A stretch of 64,000 nt of DNA from Clostridium bornimense (GCF_018917145.1 NZ_JAHLOD010000004.1:1-64000); one strand, 5' to 3'. Shown: positions 46,162 through 55,701, counted from the stretch's first letter. A program made the numbers and translations. The notes: a model not told the origin generated them from the letters alone.

Positions 46162-48330
46162 TTAATTATTTGTTCTAAATACTTTATATATCCCTCTAAT
46201 ATTTTTTATCCTTTTAATAAGATCATTTAATATCTTAATATCTGCTACTTTTACTTTTAAATTAATCTGAGCTTCATCTTCTTTAGATGTTTTTGCATTA
46301 ATTCCTTCCACAGCTATCTTAGTTTCAGATATTACTTTCATAACATCATTTAATAAACCGAATCTATCGTCACCTCTTACATCTATCTCTGCAACAAACT
46401 CCTCAGAAGCAACTCCACTCCACTCTACTTCTACAACTCTAGATGGATCAGTATTTATTAAAGAAAATAAATTTCTACAATCTTTTCTATGAACAGATAC
46501 TCCTCTACCTTTTGTTATATATCCCATTACTTCATCTCCAGGCACAGGATTACAACATTTTGCATACCTTACATAAATATCAGTTTCTCCTTTAACTACA
46601 ATTCCATAGCTTGAAGACTTTTTAATCTTATTCTTATTTTTTGCAATAGATTCCTTTACATCATCTACTGTAAGATTAACTTCTGGTTTTCTAACTTCTA
46701 AAAGTTTTGTTATTACATTTGATGCAATTATATTTCCAATCCCAACAGATACCTCAAGATCTTCTATATTGTTGAAATTATACTTTCTAAATAATTTTTC
46801 TAATATTTCACTCTTTGCAACTTCTCCAAAATTGTGACCTTGCTTTTTAGCTTCTCTTTCAAGAAGTTCTTTACCCTTTAATATATTCTCTTCTCGTTTT
46901 TGTTTCTTAAACCACGCTCTTATCTTAGTCTTAGCTTGATTAGACTTTACAGTACTAAGCCAATCAATATTAGGTCCCTTTTCTATTGATGATGTTAATA
47001 TTTCTACAATTTCACCAGTTTTAAGTTCATAGTCTAATGAAACAATTCTTCCATTTACCTTAGCACCTATACATCTATTACCTACATCAGTATGTATTCT
47101 ATAGGCTAAATCAATTGGAGTAGCTCCATGAGGAAGATTTATAACTTTTCCTCTCGGTGTAAATACAAATACTTCATCAGAAAATAAATCTATTTTAAAG
47201 TTCTCCATAAACTCTTTTGGATTATCTTCATCTCTTTGCCACTCAATAACTTCTCTTATCCATGCAAGCTTTGATTGAATATCCGATTCCTTAACATTAG
47301 TAGTTCCTTCTTTGTATTGCCAGTGTGCTGCTATACCATACTCAGCAGTCTTATGCATTTCAAATGTTCTTATCTGTATCTCAAAAGGCTTACCATCTTT
47401 AGCTAATACTGTAGTATGCAATGATTGATACATATTAGGTTTAGGCATAGCTATATAATCTTTAAATCTCCCTGGAATAGGTTTGTATAATGTATGAACC
47501 ATACCTAAAACTGCATAACAATCTTTTATGCTATTTACAATTATTCTAAACGCCATTAAATCAAATACTTCATCAATGCTTTTACCTTTAGTGACCATCT
47601 TTTTGTAAATTGAATAGAAATGTTTCGGCCTTCCATCAATTTCTGCATTAATTCCTGCATTATCAAGTATTTCTGATACTTCTTTTAATATTTCTTTTAT
47701 ATCCGCTTCTCTTTCAGTTCTTTTAGCCGCAATTTTATCTACTAAATCATAATATTCTTCTGGGTTAAGATATCTAAATGATAAATCTTCCAACTCCCAT
47801 TTTATCTTTGATATACCTAATCTATGTGCTAGAGGTGCATAGATATCTAATGTTTCCTTCGCTTTTTCTTTTTGCTTATTCTCAGGCATATACTTTAGAG
47901 TTCTCATATTGTGTAATCTATCTGCTAACTTAATTAATATTACTCTTATATCTTTAGTCATAGCAAGTAACATTTTTCTTACATTATTAGCCTGTTCTTC
48001 TTCTTTAGTTTGAAATTTTATTTTACCAAGCTTAGTTACTCCATCAACTAAATTAGCTACTTCTGTAGAAAATCTTTTGGCTACGTCATCATATGTATAT
48101 TTAGTATCTTCTATAACATCATGAATAAGTCCTGCAATAATAGTTGACGTATCAAGGCCCATTTCTGCAAGAATACATGCCACTTCTATTGGATGGATTA
48201 TATAGTCTTCTCCAGATTCCCTTTTTTGACCCGCATGAGCACTCTCTGCAAAATAAAAAGCTTTTTCAACCATTTTTTTATCAATAGATGTGTTGTTTTC
48301 ATCTATTTTCTCTAGCAACTTATCCAACAT
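46162..48330 (-). CDS. relA: Bifunctional (p)ppGpp synthetase/hydrolase Rel
   Basis: 722 residues with domains in order: HD hydrolase (about 25-190; HAGQKRESGEDYIIHP, LIHDVIEDT, DRLHNMRTL), synthetase (about 225-345; GRPKHFYSIYKKM, DLMAFRIIV), TGS (about 390-450; FTPRGKVINLPHGATPIDLA), a zinc-finger-like region (RYAKCCNPVPGDEV) and a C-terminal ACT (about 650-722). The intact HD motifs say it can also hydrolyse the alarmone. The ribosome site is weak (GAG 15 bases before the ATG). An IS607-type insertion ends close upstream, so the native promoter may have been separated from the gene. Confidence 0.97.
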   Translation of the reverse strand: MLDKLLEKIDENNTSIDKKMVEKAFYFAESAHAGQKRESGEDYIIHPIEVACILAEMGLDTSTIIAGLIHDVIEDTKYTYDDVAKRFSTEVANLVDGVTKLGKIKFQTKEEEQANNVRKMLLAMTKDIRVILIKLADRLHNMRTLKYMPENKQKEKAKETLDIYAPLAHRLGISKIKWELEDLSFRYLNPEEYYDLVDKIAAKRTEREADIKEILKEVSEILDNAGINAEIDGRPKHFYSIYKKMVTKGKSIDEVFDLMAFRIIVNSIKDCYAVLGMVHTLYKPIPGRFKDYIAMPKPNMYQSLHTTVLAKDGKPFEIQIRTFEMHKTAEYGIAAHWQYKEGTTNVKESDIQSKLAWIREVIEWQRDEDNPKEFMENFKIDLFSDEVFVFTPRGKVINLPHGATPIDLAYRIHTDVGNRCIGAKVNGRIVSLDYELKTGEIVEILTSSIEKGPNIDWLSTVKSNQAKTKIRAWFKKQKREENILKGKELLEREAKKQGHNFGEVAKSEILEKLFRKYNFNNIEDLEVSVGIGNIIASNVITKLLEVRKPEVNLTVDDVKESIAKNKNKIKKSSSYGIVVKGETDIYVRYAKCCNPVPGDEVMGYITKGRGVSVHRKDCRNLFSLINTDPSRVVEVEWSGVASEEFVAEIDVRGDDRFGLLNDVMKVISETKIAVEGINAKTSKEDEAQINLKVKVADIKILNDLIKRIKNIRGIYKVFRTNN

Positions 48331-48497
48331 ATTATCATTCTGCTACTCAAAATATGAACAAATATATCCATTACGAGATTTTTCCTTCTTCACCCTGTCT
48401 CATTTTGTTCTTTAAATAGAGAACTACTTTGATTTGGTATAACAGTCCAAAGGCGTAAATTCCGAACTAGCCATCCGTACACATCTATAAAACTTGT

Positions 48498-49394
48498 TTA
48501 TGCTATTTTATAAATTTTAGCATCTTTTAAATTAAGACTTGCATTATAGTCTCTATCTTCAATATATCCACAATGACATTTGTAAATTCTATCTTTAAGT
48601 TTTAAATCACTTTTAATAGAACCACAATTGTTACATAGTTTACTTGAAGGATAAAATCTATCTACTATTCTTAATTCAATACCAAATAAGTTGCACTTAT
48701 AGTTTAATTTATTTCTAAATTCATATAGTTTTTGTTGAACAACTGCTTTGGATAAATGCCTATTCTTCATCATTCCACGTACATTTAAGTCTTCAATAGT
48801 TATATAGCTTGGTTTTTGCTTAACTATTTCATAAATTGTTTTATTAATATAATCTATTCTAATATTTGTAAGTCTTTGATGAATACTCTGTACTTTAACT
48901 ATTTGTTTTTGGATATTTTGTCTAGTAGCTTCTCCTTTCTTATTTCTTAATTTTAAACTTTCATATTTCTTTGAAAGCCTTTTTTGTTCTCTTTCTAATT
49001 TCTTCTCTAACTTTCGTATCTTTTGTGTTTTGTTAATATTTTTAAACTTTTGTTTATTGCTACATATAGCTAAATCCTTAACGCCTAAGTCAATTCCTAT
49101 ACCTTCAGTATACTCTCCACTTGGAATATTCCAATCTGTATCTATAATAACTGATACATAATACCTATTATACTTTTTAGAAACAGTGCCACTTATAACT
49201 TTTTCACCTACTGGAATATATCCATATTGTTTCTTATCAATAAAACCTTTTTTATATTGAGCATAAAGCTGATTATTTGTAAACAGATATTGATTGTATA
49301 GCCATCTACATATACCAATACTTTGATTAATCTTTTCTATCTGCTTTTGAGTTGGCTTTATTTCTACTTTGTAAGCTCTTAACAATTTCTCCAT
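48498..49394 (-). CDS. tnpB: TnpB (RNA-guided nuclease of IS607/IS605 elements), internally deleted
   Basis: 298 residues versus about 370-400 in usual relatives. The nuclease triad is intact: D102 (RuvC-I, GIDLGVKDLAI), E201 (RuvC-II, ITIEDLNVRGM) and D282 (RuvC-III, DRDYNASLNL), with zinc cysteines C254, C257, C273 and C275. The N-terminal part runs normally to FIDKKQ (about 56), then jumps to YGYIPVGEKVISGTVS, a piece expected about 80-100 residues later. The REC/WED parts that hold guide RNA and TAM are thus largely missing, in frame. Nuclease activity is doubtful. It may be an IscB/TnpB relic or a dominant-negative form. Confidence 0.88.
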   Translation of the reverse strand: MEKLLRAYKVEIKPTQKQIEKINQSIGICRWLYNQYLFTNNQLYAQYKKGFIDKKQYGYIPVGEKVISGTVSKKYNRYYVSVIIDTDWNIPSGEYTEGIGIDLGVKDLAICSNKQKFKNINKTQKIRKLEKKLEREQKRLSKKYESLKLRNKKGEATRQNIQKQIVKVQSIHQRLTNIRIDYINKTIYEIVKQKPSYITIEDLNVRGMMKNRHLSKAVVQQKLYEFRNKLNYKCNLFGIELRIVDRFYPSSKLCNNCGSIKSDLKLKDRIYKCHCGYIEDRDYNASLNLKDAKIYKIA

Positions 49395-49614
49395 CTCTTT
49401 TCACATTCTTTTTATATCTTCTTATTCCGTATATTCTCCAAATAAAATAAAAACATGTAGTATTGAAATTATATCTTAAACCACTTCTTCTTATGGTGAA
49501 AGTAATTCATTTTTTACCGTTATAATTCAATCTACTTCCTATATCTTAAATTATTTAATATTATTCCTTTAGAATAAGTAAAGTTTAGAAGAAATTCTAT
49601 TTAATTTTTTAAAT

Positions 49615-49849
49615 CATCTTTTTGTACATTAGTAAATATTCTAACATAAACAACTGTCTTCTATTGTTATATTTATCAGATATATCTTTGAACTCTAAAT
49701 ATTGTTCATAAGTAATATCTTATATCTGTTGGAGTTCTTTTTGCTTTTAATATATTTTCTCTATACTAACGTTAAGGATTCTTTACACTTACACCAAGCA
49801 ATTCAACAAAGCCTTTAGATTTATAATTTGTCATGTGTTTATTTGTCAT
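49615..49849 (-). pseudogene. Remnant of IS607-type TnpA (serine recombinase)
   Basis: The ATG at 49849 (AGAGGT site; a second ATG at 49834) begins a MerR-like helix-turn-helix, YKSKGFVELLGVSVK, as at the start of IS607 TnpA. A stop and frameshifts follow. Pieces in shifted frames continue the same domain: TPTDIRYY and YEQYLEFKDISDKYNNRRQ. The whole catalytic resolvase domain is missing. This marks the neighbouring tnpB as part of an IS607-type rather than an IS605-type element. Confidence 0.75.
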
Positions 49850-49925
49850 TAATATTACCTCTTGAGTATATACTAATACACCTTTACCTATGTTTTAATA
49901 ATCTAAACTTTCCTCCTAAAATCAA

Positions 49926-49949
49926 AGGCTGGTTTTTTTAAACCAGCCA
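49926..49949 (-). terminator. Intrinsic terminator of apt
   Basis: GGCTGGTTT pairs with AAACCAGCC around a 4-base loop; on the minus strand TTTGATTTT follows. It separates apt from the IS607 remnant and relA. Confidence 0.9.
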
Positions 49950-50026
49950 AATATTTTTATTATCATTATATAATAGTATATATATTTTTGCAATTTATAT
50001 TTTATATATATTAACAAATAAAATAA

Positions 50027-50545
50027 TTAAAATTCATATTCTACTAATGACTCTACATTATACTCTTTAAAATTTTCTCTTCCATTTAAACCAGTTAACT
50101 CTATAGCAAAATTAATTGATACTACTTCTCCTCCTAATTCTTCTACTAATTTAACTACAGATGCTAATGTTCCACCTGTTGCTAATAAATCATCAACAAC
50201 TGCAACTCTTTGACCTGGTTTTATTGAATCCTTATGTATAGCTAAAGTATCACTACCATATTCTAAACTATATGATGTTTCTATTGTTTCTGCTGGCAAT
50301 TTACCTGGTTTTCTTACAGGAACAAACCCAGCCCCTAAAGCATATGCTACAGGAACCCCGAAAATAAATCCTCTTGCTTCAGGTCCTACAACAATATCAA
50401 CATTTTTATCTTTTAAACTTTCAGCCATCTTATCTATAGAATATTTTAATGCCTCTCCATCTTGTAATAAAGTAGTAATATCCTTAAATGATATTCCTTC
50501 TTTTGGGAAATCTTCAATAACTCTGATTTTACTCTTTAAATCCAT
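50027..50545 (-). CDS. apt: Adenine phosphoribosyltransferase
   Basis: Salvages adenine with PRPP to AMP. 172 residues from the ATG at 50545 (GAGGAG site), the standard size; the frame extends five codons further. The start [19 protein letters not shown], the [12 protein letters not shown] loop and the PRPP motif [13 protein letters not shown] are all present. It starts 11 bases after the RecJ-like gene. In relatives it is followed by relA; here an IS607 remnant and terminator intervene. Confidence 0.97.
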   Translation of the reverse strand: MDLKSKIRVIEDFPKEGISFKDITTLLQDGEALKYSIDKMAESLKDKNVDIVVGPEARGFIFGVPVAYALGAGFVPVRKPGKLPAETIETSYSLEYGSDTLAIHKDSIKPGQRVAVVDDLLATGGTLASVVKLVEELGGEVVSINFAIELTGLNGRENFKEYNVESLVEYEF

Positions 50546-50556
50546 CTCGTCTCTCC

Positions 50557-51435
50557 TCATTTACAATAATTTTTATTTATTCTAACTTCTTTTATAAGAT
50601 ATTTAGCAATTTGACTAGCTCTATCTTGATCCTCCGTAGTAAATAACTCCACAACTATACGTGCATCATCCATTCTTCCTATTGCATTAATTCTTGGAAT
50701 TACAGTAAAAGCTAACTTATATGCCGCTGCTTCATTTATATCATATACATTATTCTCTTTAATAAGAGCTTTTATTCCGTAATTCTTTGTATTACATAAA
50801 TGTTGTATACCACGCTCTACAATAGTCTTATTCTCATTTATTATTGGAGTATCTGAAGAAATAGTTCCAAGCATACATAAATCTAAATATTTAAACGCAC
50901 ATTTTGCCTTATATTCCATGGATATCGCCATAGCAAGCTTATATGCTATACCTGCGCCACTTAAGTCCTTAAATGGATAACCACAACTATTTTGTTTAGG
51001 ATTTAGTACATATGTATCTGGAATTATACCTTGGCATTCCCTATGGTCTGTAACAATAACATCTATCCCTAACTCTTTACAATGCTCTATTGCTGAATAT
51101 GAATTTATTCCACAACCTACTGTTATAATGAGATCTGCCCCTAAAAACTTTATATGATTTTTTATAACTTCATAGGACAATTCTCTCTCATCCATAATAT
51201 TCTCTGGAATAAAATATTCCACATCTGCATTAAGATATTTAAATAAAAGCAATAATAGAGAAACTGCTGTTATCCCATCTACATCATAATATCCATAAAT
51301 GACTATCTTCTCTCTATTATTAATAGCCTTAGACAGTCTTTCTACAGATTCATTCATATTCTTCATCAAATATGGATTATATTCAATTTGACCTATTTCC
51401 TTCATCCCTTGTTGTTTTCTCAAAACATACTCCAT
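50557..51435 (-). CDS. RecJ-like DHH-family protein with lost active site
   Basis: 292 residues from the ATG at 51435 (GGAGG site). It aligns along its whole length with the DHH domain of RecJ (ssDNA 5'-3' exonuclease), but metal-binding residues are changed: motif I reads YGYYDVDG (Y49 for Asp), motif II TVGCG (G107 for Asp), motif III TDHREC (R132 for the second His of DHH), and motif IV TISSDTP (S194 for Asp). The DHHA1 and OB parts are absent. The frame is open and well spaced to apt, so it is expressed, yet it cannot be a normal nuclease. It is a degenerate paralogue or a binding protein. It sits where recJ-like genes lie in clostridial secDF-apt-relA loci. Confidence 0.82.
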   Translation of the reverse strand: MEYVLRKQQGMKEIGQIEYNPYLMKNMNESVERLSKAINNREKIVIYGYYDVDGITAVSLLLLLFKYLNADVEYFIPENIMDERELSYEVIKNHIKFLGADLIITVGCGINSYSAIEHCKELGIDVIVTDHRECQGIIPDTYVLNPKQNSCGYPFKDLSGAGIAYKLAMAISMEYKAKCAFKYLDLCMLGTISSDTPIINENKTIVERGIQHLCNTKNYGIKALIKENNVYDINEAAAYKLAFTVIPRINAIGRMDDARIVVELFTTEDQDRASQIAKYLIKEVRINKNYCK

Positions 51436-51582
51436 ACTGTTAACCTCCAAAATAGTCAAAGCAAATATATTATAGCTTTAAAAGAATGTTTTGACAAATA
51501 TTTTTTATAATTAAAACCTATCATTTACATATTTTATAAAATACTAATACAAATTTTGTACTTTTTTATATAATTAACAATT

Positions 51583-51956
51583 AATAATTCACAATTCAAA
51601 CATTTCACAATTCGCAATTTCGGTTAATTTTCCCTAAAGGGAAAATATTATAGTCCTGCGGATGGCTAAAGTTACAATTGTATTTAGTGCATATATAAAA
51701 CTGTTATACTTAAATGTTGTTTTCACTAATAATAGGTTCCTACTTCAAGCTACATGAAGGCACAGCCTTCATTAGCCCCTTGTGATAGTTATATATAAAA
51801 TATAAATATCTTAAAGAAATTAACTTACTTTATACATAAAATTATCACACTTAAAATCTCAGAAATTCCCCAAATGGAATTTCCTCCATCATTGTGCACT
51901 GTGCACTGATACATACCTGTGCCTTCTGCCTTTCATTTGTGCCTTGATATCGCACT
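51583..51956 (+). repeat. Dispersed structured repeat, copy G (complete)
   Basis: TTCACAATTC units, hairpin ATTTTCCC-taaa-GGGAAAAT, AGTCCTGCGGATGGCTAA, the core with hairpin GAAGGC-aca-GCCTTC (51755-51773), the ACACTTAA arm, GAAATTCCC-caaa-TGGAATTTC, then two GTGCACTG units and trailing CTGTGCCTTCTGCC. One of the two cleanest copies (with D). It lies between the secF terminator and the RecJ-like gene. Confidence 0.85.
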
Positions 51957-51964
51957 GAAAAAAA

Positions 51965-51997
51965 AGACTGTGCATCCCAACATTGTTTGCACAGTCT
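51965..51997 (-). terminator. Intrinsic terminator of the secD-secF operon
   Basis: AGACTGTGCA pairs perfectly with TGCACAGTCT around a 13-base loop; T8 follows on the minus strand. It lies 8 bases after the secF stop codon. Confidence 0.93.
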
Positions 51998-52005
51998 AAA
52001 TGTCA

Positions 52006-52878
52006 TTAAATTTTTACTTTTTTCTTACTATGTTTCTTAAATAACACCCAAAGTGGTGATGCTATAAATATTGAAGAATATGCACCAGAAGCTATACCTA
52101 TTATCAATGGAATACCAAAGTTTCTTATTGCTGGTACCATTATTGTAATAGTAGTAATTGTTATTAATGTTGTAATACTAGTGTATAATGATCTTCTAAT
52201 TGTTTGATTAATAGATTCATCTGCAATTTCTTCAATAGTTTTCTTTCTCATCTTCTTTAAGTTTTCTCTTATTCTATCAAAAACAACAATAGTATCATTG
52301 ATAGAATATCCAAGTACAGTAAGCATAGCTGCTATAAATGGTGAGTCCACTGTTATTGAAAATACTGAATATACTGATAATGTAACTAAAATATCATGAA
52401 TTAATGCTATAACTGCAGCACAACCGAACTTAAATTCAAATCTAAATCCAACATAACCTAATATAAGTACTATTGATATTAAAGAAGATAAAATAGCCTT
52501 TTGTGTTAACTCTTTACCTACTGTTGAACCAATTCTATCATGAGATTTTAATTTAGCATCTGAAAACTTTTCTTGTATATTCTTAGTAATAGTTGATAAT
52601 TTAGCTTCAGTTAATGTATCCTCTCCAGCTTTTACATCAACTTGAGAATTATTGTTAGCAGTAGTAACTACAGCTGAACTATCTTGCTTTTTAATTATAT
52701 CTGTTACTTCCTTAATTTCGCTGTCATTTAATTCTTTCCCCATTGAAATTTCTACAAGAGTTCCTCCCTTAAAGTCAATTCCAAAATTAAACCCCTTAAA
52801 TAACATACTTCCAATACCAATTAGAATAACTACTAAGGAAATAGTAAACCAAATTTTTGTTCTTTCGATTACCTTCAT
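52006..52878 (-). CDS. secF: Protein translocase subunit SecF
   Basis: 290 residues from the ATG at 52878 (AGGGGGAG site). One N-terminal helix, an extracellular domain (about 35-125) beginning FGIDFKGGTLVEI, and five C-terminal helices with the family motif GYSINDTIVVFDRIRENL. With SecD it uses the proton gradient to pull proteins out of the SecYEG channel. Starts 4 bases after the secD stop. Confidence 0.97.
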   Translation of the reverse strand: MKVIERTKIWFTISLVVILIGIGSMLFKGFNFGIDFKGGTLVEISMGKELNDSEIKEVTDIIKKQDSSAVVTTANNNSQVDVKAGEDTLTEAKLSTITKNIQEKFSDAKLKSHDRIGSTVGKELTQKAILSSLISIVLILGYVGFRFEFKFGCAAVIALIHDILVTLSVYSVFSITVDSPFIAAMLTVLGYSINDTIVVFDRIRENLKKMRKKTIEEIADESINQTIRRSLYTSITTLITITTITIMVPAIRNFGIPLIIGIASGAYSSIFIASPLWVLFKKHSKKKVKI

Positions 52879-52882
52879 GTGA

Positions 52883-54178
52883 CTACTCCCCCTTGATTCC
52901 AAAGTGTGATGGTTTCTTTATAAGTCCGCTTGCAACACTCCATTTTAGTAATGTTTGAGTTACAGTAATTGCAGTAAATATACTTACTAAAATACCTAAT
53001 ATAAGTGTCATCGCAAATCCTTTAACACTACCTGTTCCTACAAAATAAAGAACAAAACCTGAAATTAAGGTTGTAACATTTGAATCTAATATAGAAGATA
53101 ATGCTTTCTTAAATCCATTGTCTACTGCTACCTTAGTTGGTTTACCTGACTTTAATTCTTCCTTCGTTCTCTCAAAAATAAGTACATTAGCATCCAATGC
53201 CATACCTATTGTTAATAATACCCCAGCAATCCCCGCAAGAGTTAATGTTACATTTGATATTGCAAAAACACCAAGTAAAAGTACTACGAATAGTATAAGT
53301 GAAATTGATGCTAAAATTCCTGGTCTTCTATATGCAGCAATCATAAATATAAATACAAGTGCTAACGCTACAGCTCCAGCTTTAAGAGTTTGATCTAAAA
53401 CCCCTGTTCCAAGTGATCCACTTACAGTTTTACTTTCTACAACTTTTAAAGTTACAGGTAATGCCCCTGCATTTATAAGTTCTGCTGTCTTAGTAGCTTC
53501 TGATAATGAAGAACTTCCTGTAATTTGAGCTTTTCCATCAGTAATTTCTGCTTGAACTGTTGGTGATGTTAAAACATCATCATCCATCTTTATTGATATT
53601 TTTTGATTTAAATATTTTTTAGTTGCTTCTGCAAATTTTGTAGTACCGCTCTTTGTTAATGTTAATTGAATAAGCGGTTGATTATTGTTATCATATCCTG
53701 CTACTGCTTTTTTAACATCTGATCCTGTTAGTAATTCTTCACCATCAGGACTGTTAAAAGTTAGCTTTCCTGTTTTCGCTACAGACTCTAAAATTTCATT
53801 TGCATCATATTTTCCTGGAACTTCAATTCTTATTCTGTTGTCCCCTTCTTTACTTACAGAAGTTTCTGAAACCCCAAACTTATTTAATCTTAAGTTTAAC
53901 ATTTCTATAGTTTGGTTAACTTGGTCATTTGTAGGATTTCCTTCTATTTCTTCTAAAATAGAAACTCCTCCAACTAAATCTAGACCTTTACCGATAATCT
54001 CATCCATAGGTTTTATCCTATATTGTTGAGTTCCAAAGCCAAATGTTAGACCAAAAGAAGCTGAATAACCTAGGATAGCTGTAACAATTACTATAATTAA
54101 CAATTTTATCAGACTTCTTCTTTTACGATTAGGCTCTTTTTTTACTGTTTTTTTACCCTTTTTAGTCAAGTATTCCAT
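52883..54178 (-). CDS. secD: Protein translocase subunit SecD
   Basis: 431 residues, the short Firmicute form. N-terminal helix (about 22-45), the extracellular P1-like domain with KGLDLVGGVSILEEIEG and LNLRLNKFGVSETSV, a P1-head region about 125-230, then five to six C-terminal helices with GMALDANVLIFERTKEEL. The strongly basic N-terminus (KKGKKTVKKEPNRKRRS) is cytoplasmic. It is paired with secF; scfB and scfA lie upstream. Confidence 0.97.
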   Translation of the reverse strand: MEYLTKKGKKTVKKEPNRKRRSLIKLLIIVIVTAILGYSASFGLTFGFGTQQYRIKPMDEIIGKGLDLVGGVSILEEIEGNPTNDQVNQTIEMLNLRLNKFGVSETSVSKEGDNRIRIEVPGKYDANEILESVAKTGKLTFNSPDGEELLTGSDVKKAVAGYDNNNQPLIQLTLTKSGTTKFAEATKKYLNQKISIKMDDDVLTSPTVQAEITDGKAQITGSSSLSEATKTAELINAGALPVTLKVVESKTVSGSLGTGVLDQTLKAGAVALALVFIFMIAAYRRPGILASISLILFVVLLLGVFAISNVTLTLAGIAGVLLTIGMALDANVLIFERTKEELKSGKPTKVAVDNGFKKALSSILDSNVTTLISGFVLYFVGTGSVKGFAMTLILGILVSIFTAITVTQTLLKWSVASGLIKKPSHFGIKGE

Positions 54179-54265
54179 TTTGTTCCTCCTTTTGTAGCCT
54201 TTTATGCTTATATGGTAATTATAAACTTTCTTGATAACATATTCAATATGATAAAGTTTACATCT

Positions 54266-55624
54266 TTAAATTACTTTTAAAGCGATAGCACATTCTATTC
54301 TCTTTTTTTGCATCTTACACCCTAATTCATAAGGAATCTTCATATCTCCATTAAAGTTAAAGTTGTTTGCTTGACATCCCCCTGAACAATAGAACTTAGC
54401 CCAGCAATCTTTACATTTTGGTTTATTGTATATATGAGCTTTCTTAAACTCCTTAGACATCTTCACATCAAACTTGTCAGTATCATATATATCCCCTAGC
54501 TTAAACTCTTCTTTACCAACAAATTGATGACATGGATATATATCTCCTTCTGGGGTTATAGCTATATATTCATATCCTGCACCACAACCAGATATTCTCT
54601 TGTAAACACATGGACCACCTTGAAGATCTATATTGAAATGATAAAATTTGAATTCACCATCATTTTCTTCTTTTCTTCTTCTCATTTCATTATATAAATC
54701 ATCATAAGATTTAAAAATTGTATCTAAATCCTCTTCTCTTAAAGATAATTCATGACTATCTTCTAAAACAACAGGTTCAATTGATATTTCATCAAATCCT
54801 TCGTTAGCTAAATGCATAACATCTTCATAGAAATCTGTATTATTTCTAGTAAATGTTCCTCTTACATAATATTGTTTGCTCTTATCTCTATTCTTAACCA
54901 TCTCTTTTATCTTAGGTAAGATAGTATCATAGCATCCACTTTCATCAGCTCTAACCCTTACAGAATCATTAACACACTTTCTTCCATCAATAGATAAAAT
55001 TATATTACCCATTTCTTCATCTAAGAACTTCATAGTATCTTCATTTAATAAAGTACCATTTGTAGTCATTGTGAATCTTATATTCTTATTATATTTCTTT
55101 TCTTCTTCTCTAGCATAAGCTATAAGTGGCTTTATAACATCTAATGCCATTAAAGGTTCTCCACCAAATAAATCTATTTCTATATTTCTTCTTGGACCAC
55201 TTTTCTTAATAACATAATCAATAGCCTTCTTAGCAACATCTAAAGACATTCTTCCTTTATGTCCATGATATTCTCCTTCATCAGCAAAACAATATTTACA
55301 TCTTAAGTTACAATCATGAATTATGTTTAAACATACAGCTTTTATATAATCTGCATCATCCATTGAATTATGTGCTATATCTTCATATTGATCTTTTGAA
55401 TATAACATATCTTCCTTAACTAATTCTTCTATTTCATCATATGCTTCTGAAATAACTTCTGCTGGATATTTACCTTCTAATTTTTTTAGGACTACTTCTT
55501 TTTCTTCTAATCCTTCATCTTCTATTATGTCATAAACTAATTCATCTACTACATGTACCGCACCTGAATTAACATCTAATACTATATATTCTTCTCCTTG
55601 TTTAAATTTATGAACTAAAGCCAT
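54266..55624 (-). CDS. scfB: SCIFF peptide radical SAM/SPASM maturase
   Basis: Installs thioether cross-links in the six-cysteine SCIFF peptide encoded just upstream. 452 residues. An N-terminal peptide-binding (RRE-like) region (about 1-90) is followed by the radical SAM cluster motif CNLRCKYCFAD (about 108-118) and a C-terminal SPASM domain with cysteines in CGAGYEYIAITPEGDIYPCH, CKDCWAKFYCSGGC and the final GCKMQKK. These ligands hold two auxiliary [4Fe-4S] clusters. It is adjacent to scfA, as in almost all clostridia. Confidence 0.95.
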   Translation of the reverse strand: MALVHKFKQGEEYIVLDVNSGAVHVVDELVYDIIEDEGLEEKEVVLKKLEGKYPAEVISEAYDEIEELVKEDMLYSKDQYEDIAHNSMDDADYIKAVCLNIIHDCNLRCKYCFADEGEYHGHKGRMSLDVAKKAIDYVIKKSGPRRNIEIDLFGGEPLMALDVIKPLIAYAREEEKKYNKNIRFTMTTNGTLLNEDTMKFLDEEMGNIILSIDGRKCVNDSVRVRADESGCYDTILPKIKEMVKNRDKSKQYYVRGTFTRNNTDFYEDVMHLANEGFDEISIEPVVLEDSHELSLREEDLDTIFKSYDDLYNEMRRRKEENDGEFKFYHFNIDLQGGPCVYKRISGCGAGYEYIAITPEGDIYPCHQFVGKEEFKLGDIYDTDKFDVKMSKEFKKAHIYNKPKCKDCWAKFYCSGGCQANNFNFNGDMKIPYELGCKMQKKRIECAIALKVI

Positions 55625-55674
55625 ATTCCATCCTCCTCAATTTAGCTATAAATATATCTATATAAAAACTTAAA

Positions 55675-55694
55675 GCAGTAACCTTAGTTACTGC
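55675..55694 (-). terminator. Hairpin between scfA and scfB (terminator or attenuator)
   Basis: GCAGTAAC pairs perfectly with GTTACTGC around a 4-base loop; on the minus strand TTTAAGTTTTT follows. Placed between precursor and maturase, it would let most transcripts stop after scfA and make the peptide in excess of the enzyme. Confidence 0.75.
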
Positions 55695-55701
55695 CTTAGA
55701 A

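Larger units (their letters stand above)
48340..49900 (-). mobile_element. Decayed IS607-type insertion (tnpA remnant plus shortened tnpB)
   Basis: Between the apt terminator and relA lie a broken serine-recombinase-type tnpA and a tnpB, in the tnpA-tnpB order of IS607. The stretch after the tnpB stop (48340-48497) would hold the right end and the omega-RNA scaffold in an active element. Ends are not defined by inverted repeats, which IS607 lacks, so the boundaries are estimates. About 220 bases between tnpA and tnpB (49395-49614) show no gene. Confidence 0.65.

Noticed and set aside
48498-49394. Active RNA-guided nuclease system
   Set aside because: The TnpB lacks most of its guide- and TAM-binding region and its tnpA partner is destroyed.
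51491-51511. Plus-strand promoter TTGACA ... TATAAT upstream of the RecJ-like gene
   Set aside because: The spacing between the boxes is 9 bases, far too short, and no plus-strand gene follows.
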